DNA from: an uncultured Candidatus Saccharibacteria bacterium
Lineage (GTDB): Bacteria; Patescibacteriota; Saccharimonadia; Saccharimonadales; Saccharimonadaceae
DNA: 13,521 nt
Direction of reading: 5' to 3'
NCBI GenBank assembly: GCA_938038145.1
Contig: CALHQU010000018.1
Location: 1-13,521, forward strand
This document shows, in pieces, positions 1-5,306 of the stretch. The notes beneath the pieces are model-generated. The model worked only from the letters and a program-made list of their open reading frames with translations, searched no databases and was not told the origin of the DNA. Position 1 is the first letter of the stretch. The number at the start of each line of letters is the position of its first letter. The position numbers were made by a program, and so were the translations under genes.

Positions 1-1
1 C

Positions 2-187
2 GGAGATAATTATACATTTTTATCTAAAATAAACAAAAAATATAATTTTTTTGATGAAATCATACCTTTGGAACATCCGAGATTTATAATGCAGTATAAT
101 TCTAAACATAAATATGAATATTTTGAAAAGTATTTGATAGCTTTAAAGCAAAATCATGGCAAAGAGAAGGAGATAGCATATCGTTAA
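2..187 (+). CDS. 3' end of a uracil-DNA glycosylase-like (SMUG2/DUF4918-type) protein, partial
   Basis: An open frame enters from the left edge and ends at TAA 185-187, giving the last 61 residues of a protein. The stretch around residues 20-42 reads PLEHPRFIMQY and then a Tyr/Phe/Lys-rich helix. From memory this resembles the C-terminal end of the SMUG2-like (DUF4918) branch of the uracil-DNA glycosylase superfamily, where a His-Pro motif sits near the active site. If so, it would remove uracil or damaged bases from DNA. The fragment is much more AT-rich than the rest of the window (Lys, Asn, Ile, Tyr, Phe), which may mean low expression or recent acquisition. The family call rests on one short motif. 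The rest of the gene lies outside the window. Confidence 0.45.
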   Translation, partial: GDNYTFLSKINKKYNFFDEIIPLEHPRFIMQYNSKHKYEYFEKYLIALKQNHGKEKEIAYR

Positions 188-284
188 TAAAAAATTTTAA
201 TGAAACATTAATACATGACGAGTTGTTCAAAAAGATTGATTATGTTATTTTGTTGTTGAAGGTTTACTAAGCCTCACGCAAGTC

Positions 285-319
285 AAATAAACGTCCTCAT
301 TGCAGGGCGTTTATTTTTT
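285..319 (+). terminator. Rho-independent terminator after the glycosylase-like gene
   Basis: A 9-bp stem, AAATAAACG (285-293) with CGTTTATTT (308-316), encloses a short loop with further CC/GG pairing and runs into a T tract ending at 319. It lies about 100 nt after the stop at 187. Its T tract touches the first possible ATG (320) of the next gene, so that ATG is unlikely to be the true start. Confidence 0.75.
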
Positions 320-324
320 ATGAT
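319..324 (+). promoter_or_regulatory. Possible -10 box (TATGAT) of the first Nudix gene
   Basis: TATGAT differs from the TATAAT consensus at one base and ends 13 nt before the ATG at 338. Transcription would begin near 331 and give a leader of about 7 nt. No convincing -35 is visible; TTGCAG at 300-305 is too close (13-nt spacer). The main reason to propose it is that a terminator directly upstream isolates the gene from earlier promoters. Confidence 0.25.
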
Positions 325-337
325 AAACTTTCATCAT

Positions 338-757
338 ATGGGAGCTAGAGCACTAAAAGACATAAAGTCAGCATATCGAGTAGCGGTAAAGGGATTGGTA
401 CGCGATGAATTAGGTAGGCTACTGTTCGTTCAAGAGAGAAGTGACTCATGGGATCTTCCTGGCGGTGGGCTGGAACATGGTGAGGATGTTACAGAAGCGT
501 TGAAACGAGAGTTTCTGGAAGAACTAGAGACAGATATCGAAGTCGCTGCAGAAAATCCCTTGATTATTCCAACGTGGAATACGAAGTTCGATGATCCCGT
601 TTTGATTATTGCCTACAAAGTTACTCTATTAACGACACCTCGTAAAACAGATGAAGTTTCAAACTTTAGCTATTTTGATATTCATGAAATCAAACAAGAA
701 AAGCTGGATTCTACGCTGATTGGCAATCTTTCAAAGATATATCAAATTGACCGCTAG
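338..757 (+). CDS. Nudix hydrolase (MutT-like), divergent Nudix box
   Basis: This is a 139-residue single-domain Nudix protein. The family cleaves nucleoside diphosphates linked to another group X, such as oxidised dNTPs, ADP-ribose or nucleotide sugars, using a metal held by the Nudix helix. Numbered from 338, PGGG-LEHGE lies at residues 41-49 and REFLEEL at 57-63. This matches GX5EX7REUXEE, but the conserved Gly after EE-x is Glu (EELE-T). The catalytic glutamates are present, so activity is plausible; substrate cannot be read from sequence. An in-frame ATG at 320 would add six residues, but it sits on the terminator T tract, so I prefer 338. Neither start has a Shine-Dalgarno. It ends with TAG. 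A second, clearly different Nudix gene follows 168 nt later. Confidence 0.8.
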   Translation: MGARALKDIKSAYRVAVKGLVRDELGRLLFVQERSDSWDLPGGGLEHGEDVTEALKREFLEELETDIEVAAENPLIIPTWNTKFDDPVLIIAYKVTLLTTPRKTDEVSNFSYFDIHEIKQEKLDSTLIGNLSKIYQIDR

Positions 758-759
758 TA

Positions 760-779
760 CTCTCGAGAGAAATATTTCT
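760..779. repeat. Two overlapping perfect palindromes behind the first Nudix gene
   Basis: CTCTCGAGAG (760-769) and AGAAATATTTCT (768-779) are each perfect palindromes and share two bases. They begin 3 nt after the stop at 757 and lie about 75 nt upstream of the promoter proposed for the next gene. They are not a normal terminator, since there is no long stem with a T tract. They could be protein-binding half-sites or a weak transcript-end structure. The function is unknown. Confidence 0.4.
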
Positions 780-854
780 ATGCTTTCCATACGGCAGACA
801 GCACTGAAGATGCTCTCATGTCGCTCTGTGCTATAAAAGAAAACGCAGGACACT

Positions 855-883
855 TTCTGACACCCGGGGATATAAAATATAAT
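855..883 (+). promoter_or_regulatory. Promoter of the second Nudix gene
   Basis: A perfect TATAAT (878-883) is preceded at 17 nt by TTCTGA (855-860), a weak -35. The expected start of transcription near 890 leaves a leader of about 36 nt that includes the AGGAG at 916-920. This supports translation from 926 and argues against the longer reading that begins at 818, upstream of the promoter. Confidence 0.5.
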
Positions 884-925
884 AGATTAGGCTGGCTAGC
901 CCAGGCAATAAATTTAGGAGATATC

Positions 926-1465
926 ATGGACACCATAAGAAAAACTATTAAAGCACGCACCTGGAAGGACGGTAAAGAAATCCGCCCAGAAGATCAGATT
1001 CTACCGGTAAATCAGGTATATGCTTGGCTTTTTACTCACGATAATAAAATAGCCATCGTCTCTAAGGATGGTCGAAAGTGGCAGCTGCCCGGTGGAAAAC
1101 CAAATAAGCACGAGACTTACTTGCAAACCATCGTACGTGAAGTAGCTGAAGAGACGGGAATTAATACAGACAGCGTGTCTAGTCAGTATAAGTTCTTTGG
1201 TTATTACGATATCTTGGAAACAGATAGCTTAAAAAATGATGACGAGTACTTACAACTTCGGGTTAGTCTGAAACTTAATAAGAATGCCGATGAGTATATC
1301 TTACATCAACAGAACGAGGATGAAGAGCAAATGCAGGAAGAGAAGATACGGTATGCTAAATTTGTAACAGTTTATGAACTCACACAACACATTCCATGGG
1401 CAAACGAAAGCGCAGAGTTGAAAGCCGCTATACAGAGTCAAATAAATTTTCCCGTATCACACTAG
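926..1465 (+). CDS. Nudix hydrolase with perfect Nudix box
   Basis: A 179-residue Nudix-superfamily hydrolase. Counted from the ATG at 926, the box runs from G57 through E63 to R71-E72-V-A-E75-E76-T-G78-I79, an exact match to GX5EX7REUXEEXGU with the metal-binding glutamates in place. The preceding strand, WQLPGG (52-57), is typical of MutT and ADP-ribose/dNTP pyrophosphatase relatives. The C-terminal third is rich in Asp, Glu and Gln (near DEEQMQEE) and may define the substrate pocket, which I cannot assign. The start is set by AGGAG 5 nt upstream and by the promoter at 855-883; an ATG at 818 in the same frame is rejected. Its last 38 nt overlap the 3' end of the convergent pyrophosphatase gene. 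Together with the neighbours it suggests hydrolysis of damaged or surplus nucleotides. Confidence 0.88.
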   Translation: MDTIRKTIKARTWKDGKEIRPEDQILPVNQVYAWLFTHDNKIAIVSKDGRKWQLPGGKPNKHETYLQTIVREVAEETGINTDSVSSQYKFFGYYDILETDSLKNDDEYLQLRVSLKLNKNADEYILHQQNEDEEQMQEEKIRYAKFVTVYELTQHIPWANESAELKAAIQSQINFPVSH

Positions 1466-2075
1466 CACATTTTTCGACCGCAACTTCATGTCCGAGTAAA
1501 TATCCATTACGCTTCAACTTCGGTAGCTCGCGCACTTCGTGAAACATCATATTAAGTTCGGGCACGAAAAATAATTCCCGAAACGGCATTCCTTTGAGTC
1601 GGGATTCCTCGCGTGGCTCGGTTAAGATAACGCCAGAATTTTTTCCAAAAATCACTTTCTCGCGACCATTGGGAAAATTTATCACAAGACATGTTGTGTA
1701 TTGCGCTCGTCTGTTTGCCTTATTTTCAAGCTTCTTCAGGCAATAATCTACGATTTCCCGATCACTCATCTCATGACCATTCCAACGTCTTGTAAATACG
1801 CCAGGCTCGCCATTTAGGGTTTCAATCTCCATGCCTGAATCATCGGCGATAATTATCAGGTTTTTATCATTTTCATGTAAATGATTCCTTGCGTGTCGCG
1901 CCTTCAATAGGGCGTTTTGTTCAAATGTTGCGCCCGTTTCTATGCAGTCGGGTATTTGATAATCCAAATCTGCCAACGAAATAATTGGCGTCTGCGGAGA
2001 GAATTTATGAAACGCGGTAACGAATTCTGCGTATTTTCCTGGGTTTTTGGTGGCGAAAAGTATAGTTGTTGTCAT
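1428..2075 (-). CDS. RdgB/HAM1-family non-canonical purine NTP pyrophosphatase, divergent C-terminus
   Basis: A 215-residue protein of the HAM1/RdgB fold, which hydrolyses ITP, dITP and XTP to monophosphates and keeps deaminated purines out of nucleic acids. Family marks are the N-terminal triphosphate-binding TKNPGK (residues 9-14), ETGATFEQNALLKA (46-59), and the catalytic ADDSG (77-81) followed by GEPGVFTRRW. The C-terminal half departs from the usual pattern. The GYDP segment reads PFREL, and the normally strong SHR near the end appears as LLGHE. Substrate choice may therefore differ from classical RdgB, or this is a lineage-specific subfamily. The gene faces left. It overlaps the second Nudix gene tail-to-tail by 38 nt with no terminator between them. 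The start ATG has a -10 box only 8 nt upstream and no Shine-Dalgarno. Confidence 0.82.
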   Translation of the reverse strand: MTTTILFATKNPGKYAEFVTAFHKFSPQTPIISLADLDYQIPDCIETGATFEQNALLKARHARNHLHENDKNLIIIADDSGMEIETLNGEPGVFTRRWNGHEMSDREIVDYCLKKLENKANRRAQYTTCLVINFPNGREKVIFGKNSGVILTEPREESRLKGMPFRELFFVPELNMMFHEVRELPKLKRNGYLLGHEVAVEKCASVIRENLFDSV

Positions 2076-2083
2076 TGAGTATG

Positions 2084-2089
2084 ATTATA
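2084..2089 (-). promoter_or_regulatory. -10 box of the HAM1-like gene, probably leaderless
   Basis: Read on the minus strand this is a perfect TATAAT whose end lies 8 nt before the ATG (first base 2075). A start of transcription 6-8 nt downstream would fall on or within a base or two of the start codon. A weak TTTCGA lies 16 nt upstream as a possible -35. Confidence 0.5.
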
Positions 2090-2131
2090 TCAATTATCAT
2101 AAATATCGAAAAATTGCTAATTTGACGGTAT

Positions 2132-2137
2132 TATAAT
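2132..2137 (+). promoter_or_regulatory. -10 box of the M16-like gene
   Basis: TATAAT ends 16 nt before the ATG at 2154, predicting a leader of roughly 10 nt with no Shine-Dalgarno. No -35 is visible at the right distance; the TTGACG at 2122-2127 is only 4 nt away. It is divergent from the HAM1-like promoter, with 42 nt between the two -10 boxes. Confidence 0.45.
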
Positions 2138-2153
2138 ATCATCGAACCAAGCA

Positions 2154-3098
2154 ATGATAATTTCATCCATATACAAAACAGTCGATAACGACGGACTAAT
2201 CGCTCATATTTATGAACATTTATTAGCTCAATACGTTTTGAAGCGTCTTCAAGACAATGAGTTCTTTGTTTTGAGCGATATCATACTGTCTGCAAAAACA
2301 TATGGCGACACTTGTTTTATGGACGCTGAATTATATAGCCCAGAAGCGAAAAAGACATATGACGAGGCATTGCGAAAGTTTGATAAATTAGTCATTCCAG
2401 AAGATGAGATTTTGAGGGCTGCTGGCGAGTGTGGAATAGAAATGAATCGAAATATAGTAGAAGTCGACCGAAGTGAACTGAGTAAAAAGCTACGCGAAGT
2501 TCAGATTTCTCCGTGGCGTAAGCAAATTGATATGGCATACCGTAAAGCTCACGATGAGAGCTCTGTTAATACGCTTTTTCGTACTTCGTATATAAAATAC
2601 AGTAAAGAGTCTGACGATCTTTTTCGTGAATGCGTTCTGGAGTATTCAATTGATGAAAGTCACATACAGACGCCTGTTGATCAAGCTCTGGCGGCAGTTG
2701 TTATGCAGATTGTGGCTCTCAATTTCTTGACGGTCGTGCGAGAAAAATATACAGTGTATGATCGTGGCGATCAGTGGTCGGAGGCGTCAATTTCGGTTGG
2801 ATACAGAATGTTTCTTGGACTATTGAAGAAAGATGACAAAATAATTAATCAATTGAGATATGATTTCTTAGAGTATATAAAAAGTCTATCGTCGTCTGTC
2901 TTTTGTGATAATTTACAAAAAGCCCTTGTTCGATGTTCGGACAATCATAAACAGGTTATATTAAATAGGAGCACGCTAAATGCGATCCTTGGAGGGTGTG
3001 TTATTGGCGGCAAAGGTTGGTTGGAAATGGCGGATAGTACTCGAATAGGGCAAATGATCAATTCAATCGAGCTAGACATATATGAGGTTAATTCGTAG
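2154..3098 (+). CDS. Small M16-like (HxxEH) metallopeptidase-related protein
   Basis: A 314-residue protein with no signal peptide or membrane segment. Near the N-terminus GLIAHIYEHLL places an inverted zinc motif HxxEH at residues 18-22 in the sequence context of M16 (pitrilysin/insulinase/processing peptidase) proteins. About 25 residues later SAKTYGDTCFMDAEL (46-60) mimics the family's A-T-x-x-D-x-T-x-Y strand. The third zinc ligand, a Glu about 75 residues beyond the motif, could be E92 or E96 (GECGIEMNR). Ordinary M16 proteins are about 420-450 residues with two homologous halves; this is far shorter and looks like one full half plus a divergent remainder. It could be a cut-down peptidase, a partner subunit or an inactive relative. 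It lies 76 nt before rplF with no terminator between, so some read-through into the ribosomal genes is possible. Confidence 0.6.
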   Translation: MIISSIYKTVDNDGLIAHIYEHLLAQYVLKRLQDNEFFVLSDIILSAKTYGDTCFMDAELYSPEAKKTYDEALRKFDKLVIPEDEILRAAGECGIEMNRNIVEVDRSELSKKLREVQISPWRKQIDMAYRKAHDESSVNTLFRTSYIKYSKESDDLFRECVLEYSIDESHIQTPVDQALAAVVMQIVALNFLTVVREKYTVYDRGDQWSEASISVGYRMFLGLLKKDDKIINQLRYDFLEYIKSLSSSVFCDNLQKALVRCSDNHKQVILNRSTLNAILGGCVIGGKGWLEMADSTRIGQMINSIELDIYEVNS

Positions 3099-3108
3099 TT
3101 TGAAAACC

Positions 3109-3138
3109 TTGCATTTTACCCCTAGTCTGTGTTAAAAT
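3109..3138 (+). promoter_or_regulatory. Promoter of the rplF-rplR-rpsE-rplO unit
   Basis: TTGCAT (3109-3114) and TAAAAT (3133-3138) are separated by 18 nt. Transcription from about 3145 gives a 30-nt leader carrying AGGTGA (3166-3171) just before the rplF ATG at 3175. A promoter here is unexpected, because rplF is normally internal to the spc operon behind rpsH. Confidence 0.55.
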
Positions 3139-3174
3139 ACTGAAGTTAATATCAAATCACACGAAAGGTGAGTA

Positions 3175-3714
3175 ATGAGTCTGAGTCGAATCGGAAAACT
3201 GCCGGTGATTATTCCGGCCGGTGTGACAATCACGGTTGACTCTGGTGATGTGGTCGTTAAAGGACCAAAGGGTGAATTGAAGCAATTCATCACACCAGCA
3301 GTTGAGGTGAAAGTCGAAGACGGACAAGTCACGGTACATCCTAAGGACGAGTCCAAAGTAGCTCGTAGTCAGCACGGTCTGATGCGCGCGCTAATCAACA
3401 ACATGGTAATCGGTGTAACCAAAGGTTATGAAAAGCGCCTAGAGGTTAACGGTGTCGGTTTCCGTGTTAGCTCAAGCAACAACGAGCTAGAAATGGCACT
3501 TGGATTTTCGCATCCAGTCAAATACAAAGCCCCAGAAGGCGTAACTGTTACCAACGAGAAAATGATTATCGTTGTTAGCGGTATCAATAAACAACAAGTC
3601 GGCCAAGTTGCAGCGGAAATCCGCGCCTTGAAGAAGCCTGAACCATACAAGGGCAAGGGTATCAAGTACGTCGACGAGCAGATTTTGCGTAAAGCAGGAA
3701 AGACAGGTAAGTAA
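3175..3714 (+). CDS. rplF: 50S ribosomal protein L6 (uL6)
   Basis: A 179-residue L6, the usual length. L6 binds 23S rRNA near the base of the L7/L12 stalk and the sarcin-ricin loop. The N-terminus MSLSRIGKLPVIIP and the C-terminal segment EPYKGKGIKYVDE followed by RKAGKTGK are typical, with two repeated beta domains between them. The start has an AAAGGTGAG Shine-Dalgarno. It heads a four-gene unit: rplR follows after 2 nt. The genes that normally precede it in the spc operon (rpsN, rpsH) are not upstream in this window, so the cluster is broken at this point. Confidence 0.98.
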   Translation: MSLSRIGKLPVIIPAGVTITVDSGDVVVKGPKGELKQFITPAVEVKVEDGQVTVHPKDESKVARSQHGLMRALINNMVIGVTKGYEKRLEVNGVGFRVSSSNNELEMALGFSHPVKYKAPEGVTVTNEKMIIVVSGINKQQVGQVAAEIRALKKPEPYKGKGIKYVDEQILRKAGKTGK

Positions 3715-3716
3715 TC

Positions 3717-4067
3717 ATGGCTGAAAATAAGAAGCTACTCAACCGCGCTCTTCGCAAAAACCGCGTTCGCGCTAAGGTTTCAGGTACAGCAGAGCGCCCA
3801 CGCTTGACAGTTACTATTAGCAATTTGCACGTTAGCGCGCAATTGATTGACGATGTGGCTGGTAAAACATTGGCTGCAGCAACTACAGTTGGCACAAAAG
3901 CGACTGGTACGATGACTGAAAAAAGTGCTGCTATTGGTGCTGAAATTGCTAAAAAAGCAAAGAAAATTAAGATTAGCGCAGTAGTGTTTGACCGAAATGG
4001 TCGTCAATACGCTGGCCGCCTAAAGGCTTTGGCTGATGCTGCGCGCCAAGAAGGATTGGAGTTTTAG
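3717..4067 (+). CDS. rplR: 50S ribosomal protein L18 (uL18)
   Basis: A 116-residue L18, a 5S rRNA-binding protein of the central protuberance. Typical marks are the basic N-terminus (NRALRKNRVRAKVSGTAERP), the strand RLTVTISNLHVSAQLIDD and the C-terminal FDRNGRQYAGRLKALADAAR. It starts 2 nt after rplF and ends with TAG one nucleotide before rpsE. It is translated in series with both neighbours. Confidence 0.97.
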   Translation: MAENKKLLNRALRKNRVRAKVSGTAERPRLTVTISNLHVSAQLIDDVAGKTLAAATTVGTKATGTMTEKSAAIGAEIAKKAKKIKISAVVFDRNGRQYAGRLKALADAARQEGLEF

Positions 4068-4068
4068 T

Positions 4069-4659
4069 ATGGCAGAGCAAGCTGCAAATACTACCCCACG
4101 TGCAGAAGGTCGTCGACCTCGAAATCCACGTGGTGGTCGCCGCGATGACCGGCGAAATGTGCGCGAAGACGCGCCAAAAGAGTTTGAAGAATTGGTAATC
4201 AACATTGACCGCGTTTCTCGCGTGGTTAAAGGTGGTCGCCGTTTCCGATTTAAGGCTTTGGTGGTTGTTGGTAACCGCAAAGATAAAGTTGGTGTCGGTG
4301 TTGCCAAGGGCGCAGACGTTCAAGCTGCCGTCGCTAAGGCTACGTCAGTCGCTAAAAAGCACTTGATTACATTGCCATTAAACGGCGAAACAATTCCGCA
4401 CGACAGCGAAGTTAAATTCTCTGGCGCACGCGTATTGATCAAACCTGCCGCTCCTGGTACTGGTATTATCGCTGGTGGTGTAGTTCGTCAGATTATCGGC
4501 GTAACAGGTGTTCGTAACCTATTGACCAAATCTCTTGGCTCAACTAATAAGGTTAATATTGCTTACGCGACTATCGAAGCTCTAAAGTCATTAGTTCCGC
4601 GTGATCAATGGCTAAGCGCTCAGCCTGTAAAAAAGGTTGCTAAAAAGGAGGCTAAATAA
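4069..4659 (+). CDS. rpsE: 30S ribosomal protein S5 (uS5) with Arg/Gly-rich N-terminal extension
   Basis: A 196-residue S5, which lies at the mRNA entry side of the 30S subunit and affects decoding accuracy. The core begins near residue 38 with FEELVINIDRVSRVVKGGRR, followed by FKALVVVGNRKDKVGVGVAKG and the C-terminal domain with PAAPGTGIIAGG and VRQIIGVTGVRN. Before the core are about 36 residues rich in Arg, Gly, Asp and Pro, longer than in E. coli and probably disordered. The start at 4069 lies one base after the rplR stop, with GGAG at 4058-4061. An in-frame ATG at 4036 lies inside rplR and is rejected. Its stop codon shares one base with the rplO ATG. No rpmD lies between them, as in other CPR genomes. 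Confidence 0.97.
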   Translation: MAEQAANTTPRAEGRRPRNPRGGRRDDRRNVREDAPKEFEELVINIDRVSRVVKGGRRFRFKALVVVGNRKDKVGVGVAKGADVQAAVAKATSVAKKHLITLPLNGETIPHDSEVKFSGARVLIKPAAPGTGIIAGGVVRQIIGVTGVRNLLTKSLGSTNKVNIAYATIEALKSLVPRDQWLSAQPVKKVAKKEAK

Positions 4660-5132
4660 TGAAGTACAATGATCTCCAAGTTTCAGCAAACAGGAATAAA
4701 AAGCGTGTTGGTCGCGGTATTGCTGCCGGTCAAGGTAAAACTGCTGGTCGCGGTACTAAAGGTCAGAACGCCCGAACAGGTAAGAAGCTTCGCGTAATGT
4801 TCCAGGGTGGTCAGCGTCCACTAGCTCAAGCTGTGCCAAAGGCTCGCGGATTCAAGAGCTTGCGAACTCCAGCTCAAGTTGTGTACATGGATCACTTGAA
4901 TGCATTTGACGGCAAAACCGTTGACAATGCTTTGTTGTTCACTGAAGGCTACATTGCAACTCCTTTCCACACGGTTAAGGTGATTGCTCGTGGTGAATTG
5001 AAGGCTAAGGTTGACTTGAAGGTGCAAGCTGCCTCAGCTTCAGTTGTTGCTGCTATCGAAAAAGCCGGTGGCTCATTTGAGAAAGTAGCTACACCTCTAC
5101 GCCAAAGTGCGAAAGAAGCTGAAGAGAAATAA
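4659..5132 (+). CDS. rplO: 50S ribosomal protein L15 (uL15)
   Basis: A 157-residue L15, a 23S rRNA-binding protein with a long basic N-terminal extension. Diagnostic stretches are KKRVGRGIAAGQGKTAGRGT (residues 14-33), KGQNARTGKK, and the FQGGQRPLAQAVPKARGF segment, a version of the family's FEGGQ-PL motif. The ATG overlaps the last base of the rpsE stop and is preceded by a strong AAAAAGGAGG (4642-4651). The gene is the last of this unit; a strong terminator follows 17 nt after its stop, cutting it off from secY, with which it is normally co-transcribed. Confidence 0.97.
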   Translation: MKYNDLQVSANRNKKRVGRGIAAGQGKTAGRGTKGQNARTGKKLRVMFQGGQRPLAQAVPKARGFKSLRTPAQVVYMDHLNAFDGKTVDNALLFTEGYIATPFHTVKVIARGELKAKVDLKVQAASASVVAAIEKAGGSFEKVATPLRQSAKEAEEK

Positions 5133-5149
5133 TTTTTCTCAGTAACAAT

Positions 5150-5183
5150 AAATCCCCTTCGGAAGAGAAGGGGATTTTCTTTT
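5150..5183 (+). terminator. Strong Rho-independent terminator after rplO
   Basis: A perfect 10-bp stem, AATCCCCTTC (5151-5160) with GAAGGGGATT (5167-5176), encloses the 6-nt loop GGAAGA and is followed by TTCTTTT. It separates rplO from secY. The remaining 5184-5235 is AT-rich and shows nothing I can identify. Confidence 0.92.
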
Positions 5184-5235
5184 GCTCTAAAGCCATGGTT
5201 TTATTAATAACGCATACGCTTTTATGTTTTTAGTA

Positions 5236-5264
5236 TGGAAATATCCGCTAAGGTAATGTATAAT
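5236..5264 (+). promoter_or_regulatory. Promoter of secY
   Basis: TATAAT (5259-5264) with a weak -35 TGGAAA (5236-5241) at 17 nt. The predicted leader is about 35 nt and contains GAGGGG (5294-5299) 7 nt before the secY start. With the terminator just upstream, secY depends on this promoter. Confidence 0.55.
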
Positions 5265-5306
5265 TAACAGAGTTAAGAATTGTTAGTGACTATGAGGGGC
5301 TAAAAC

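Noticed and set aside
818..925. Upstream in-frame extension of the second Nudix protein beginning at ATG 818
   Set aside because: The extension contains the probable promoter (TATAAT 878-883), does not resemble the Nudix family, and the ATG at 926 has AGGAG at the right distance.
2122..2137. TTGACG and TATAAT as a paired promoter for the M16-like gene
   Set aside because: Only 4 nt separate them, far from the 16-18 nt needed; only the -10 is kept as a feature.
3132..3375. Minus-strand open frames opposite rplF
   Set aside because: They are antisense to a certain ribosomal gene, have no Shine-Dalgarno or family resemblance, and reflect the base composition of the coding strand. The same applies to the other antisense frames over ribosomal genes, secY and rpoA.
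4036..4068. Upstream in-frame extension of S5 from ATG 4036
   Set aside because: It lies inside rplR, while ATG 4069 follows the rplR stop by one base and has GGAG upstream.
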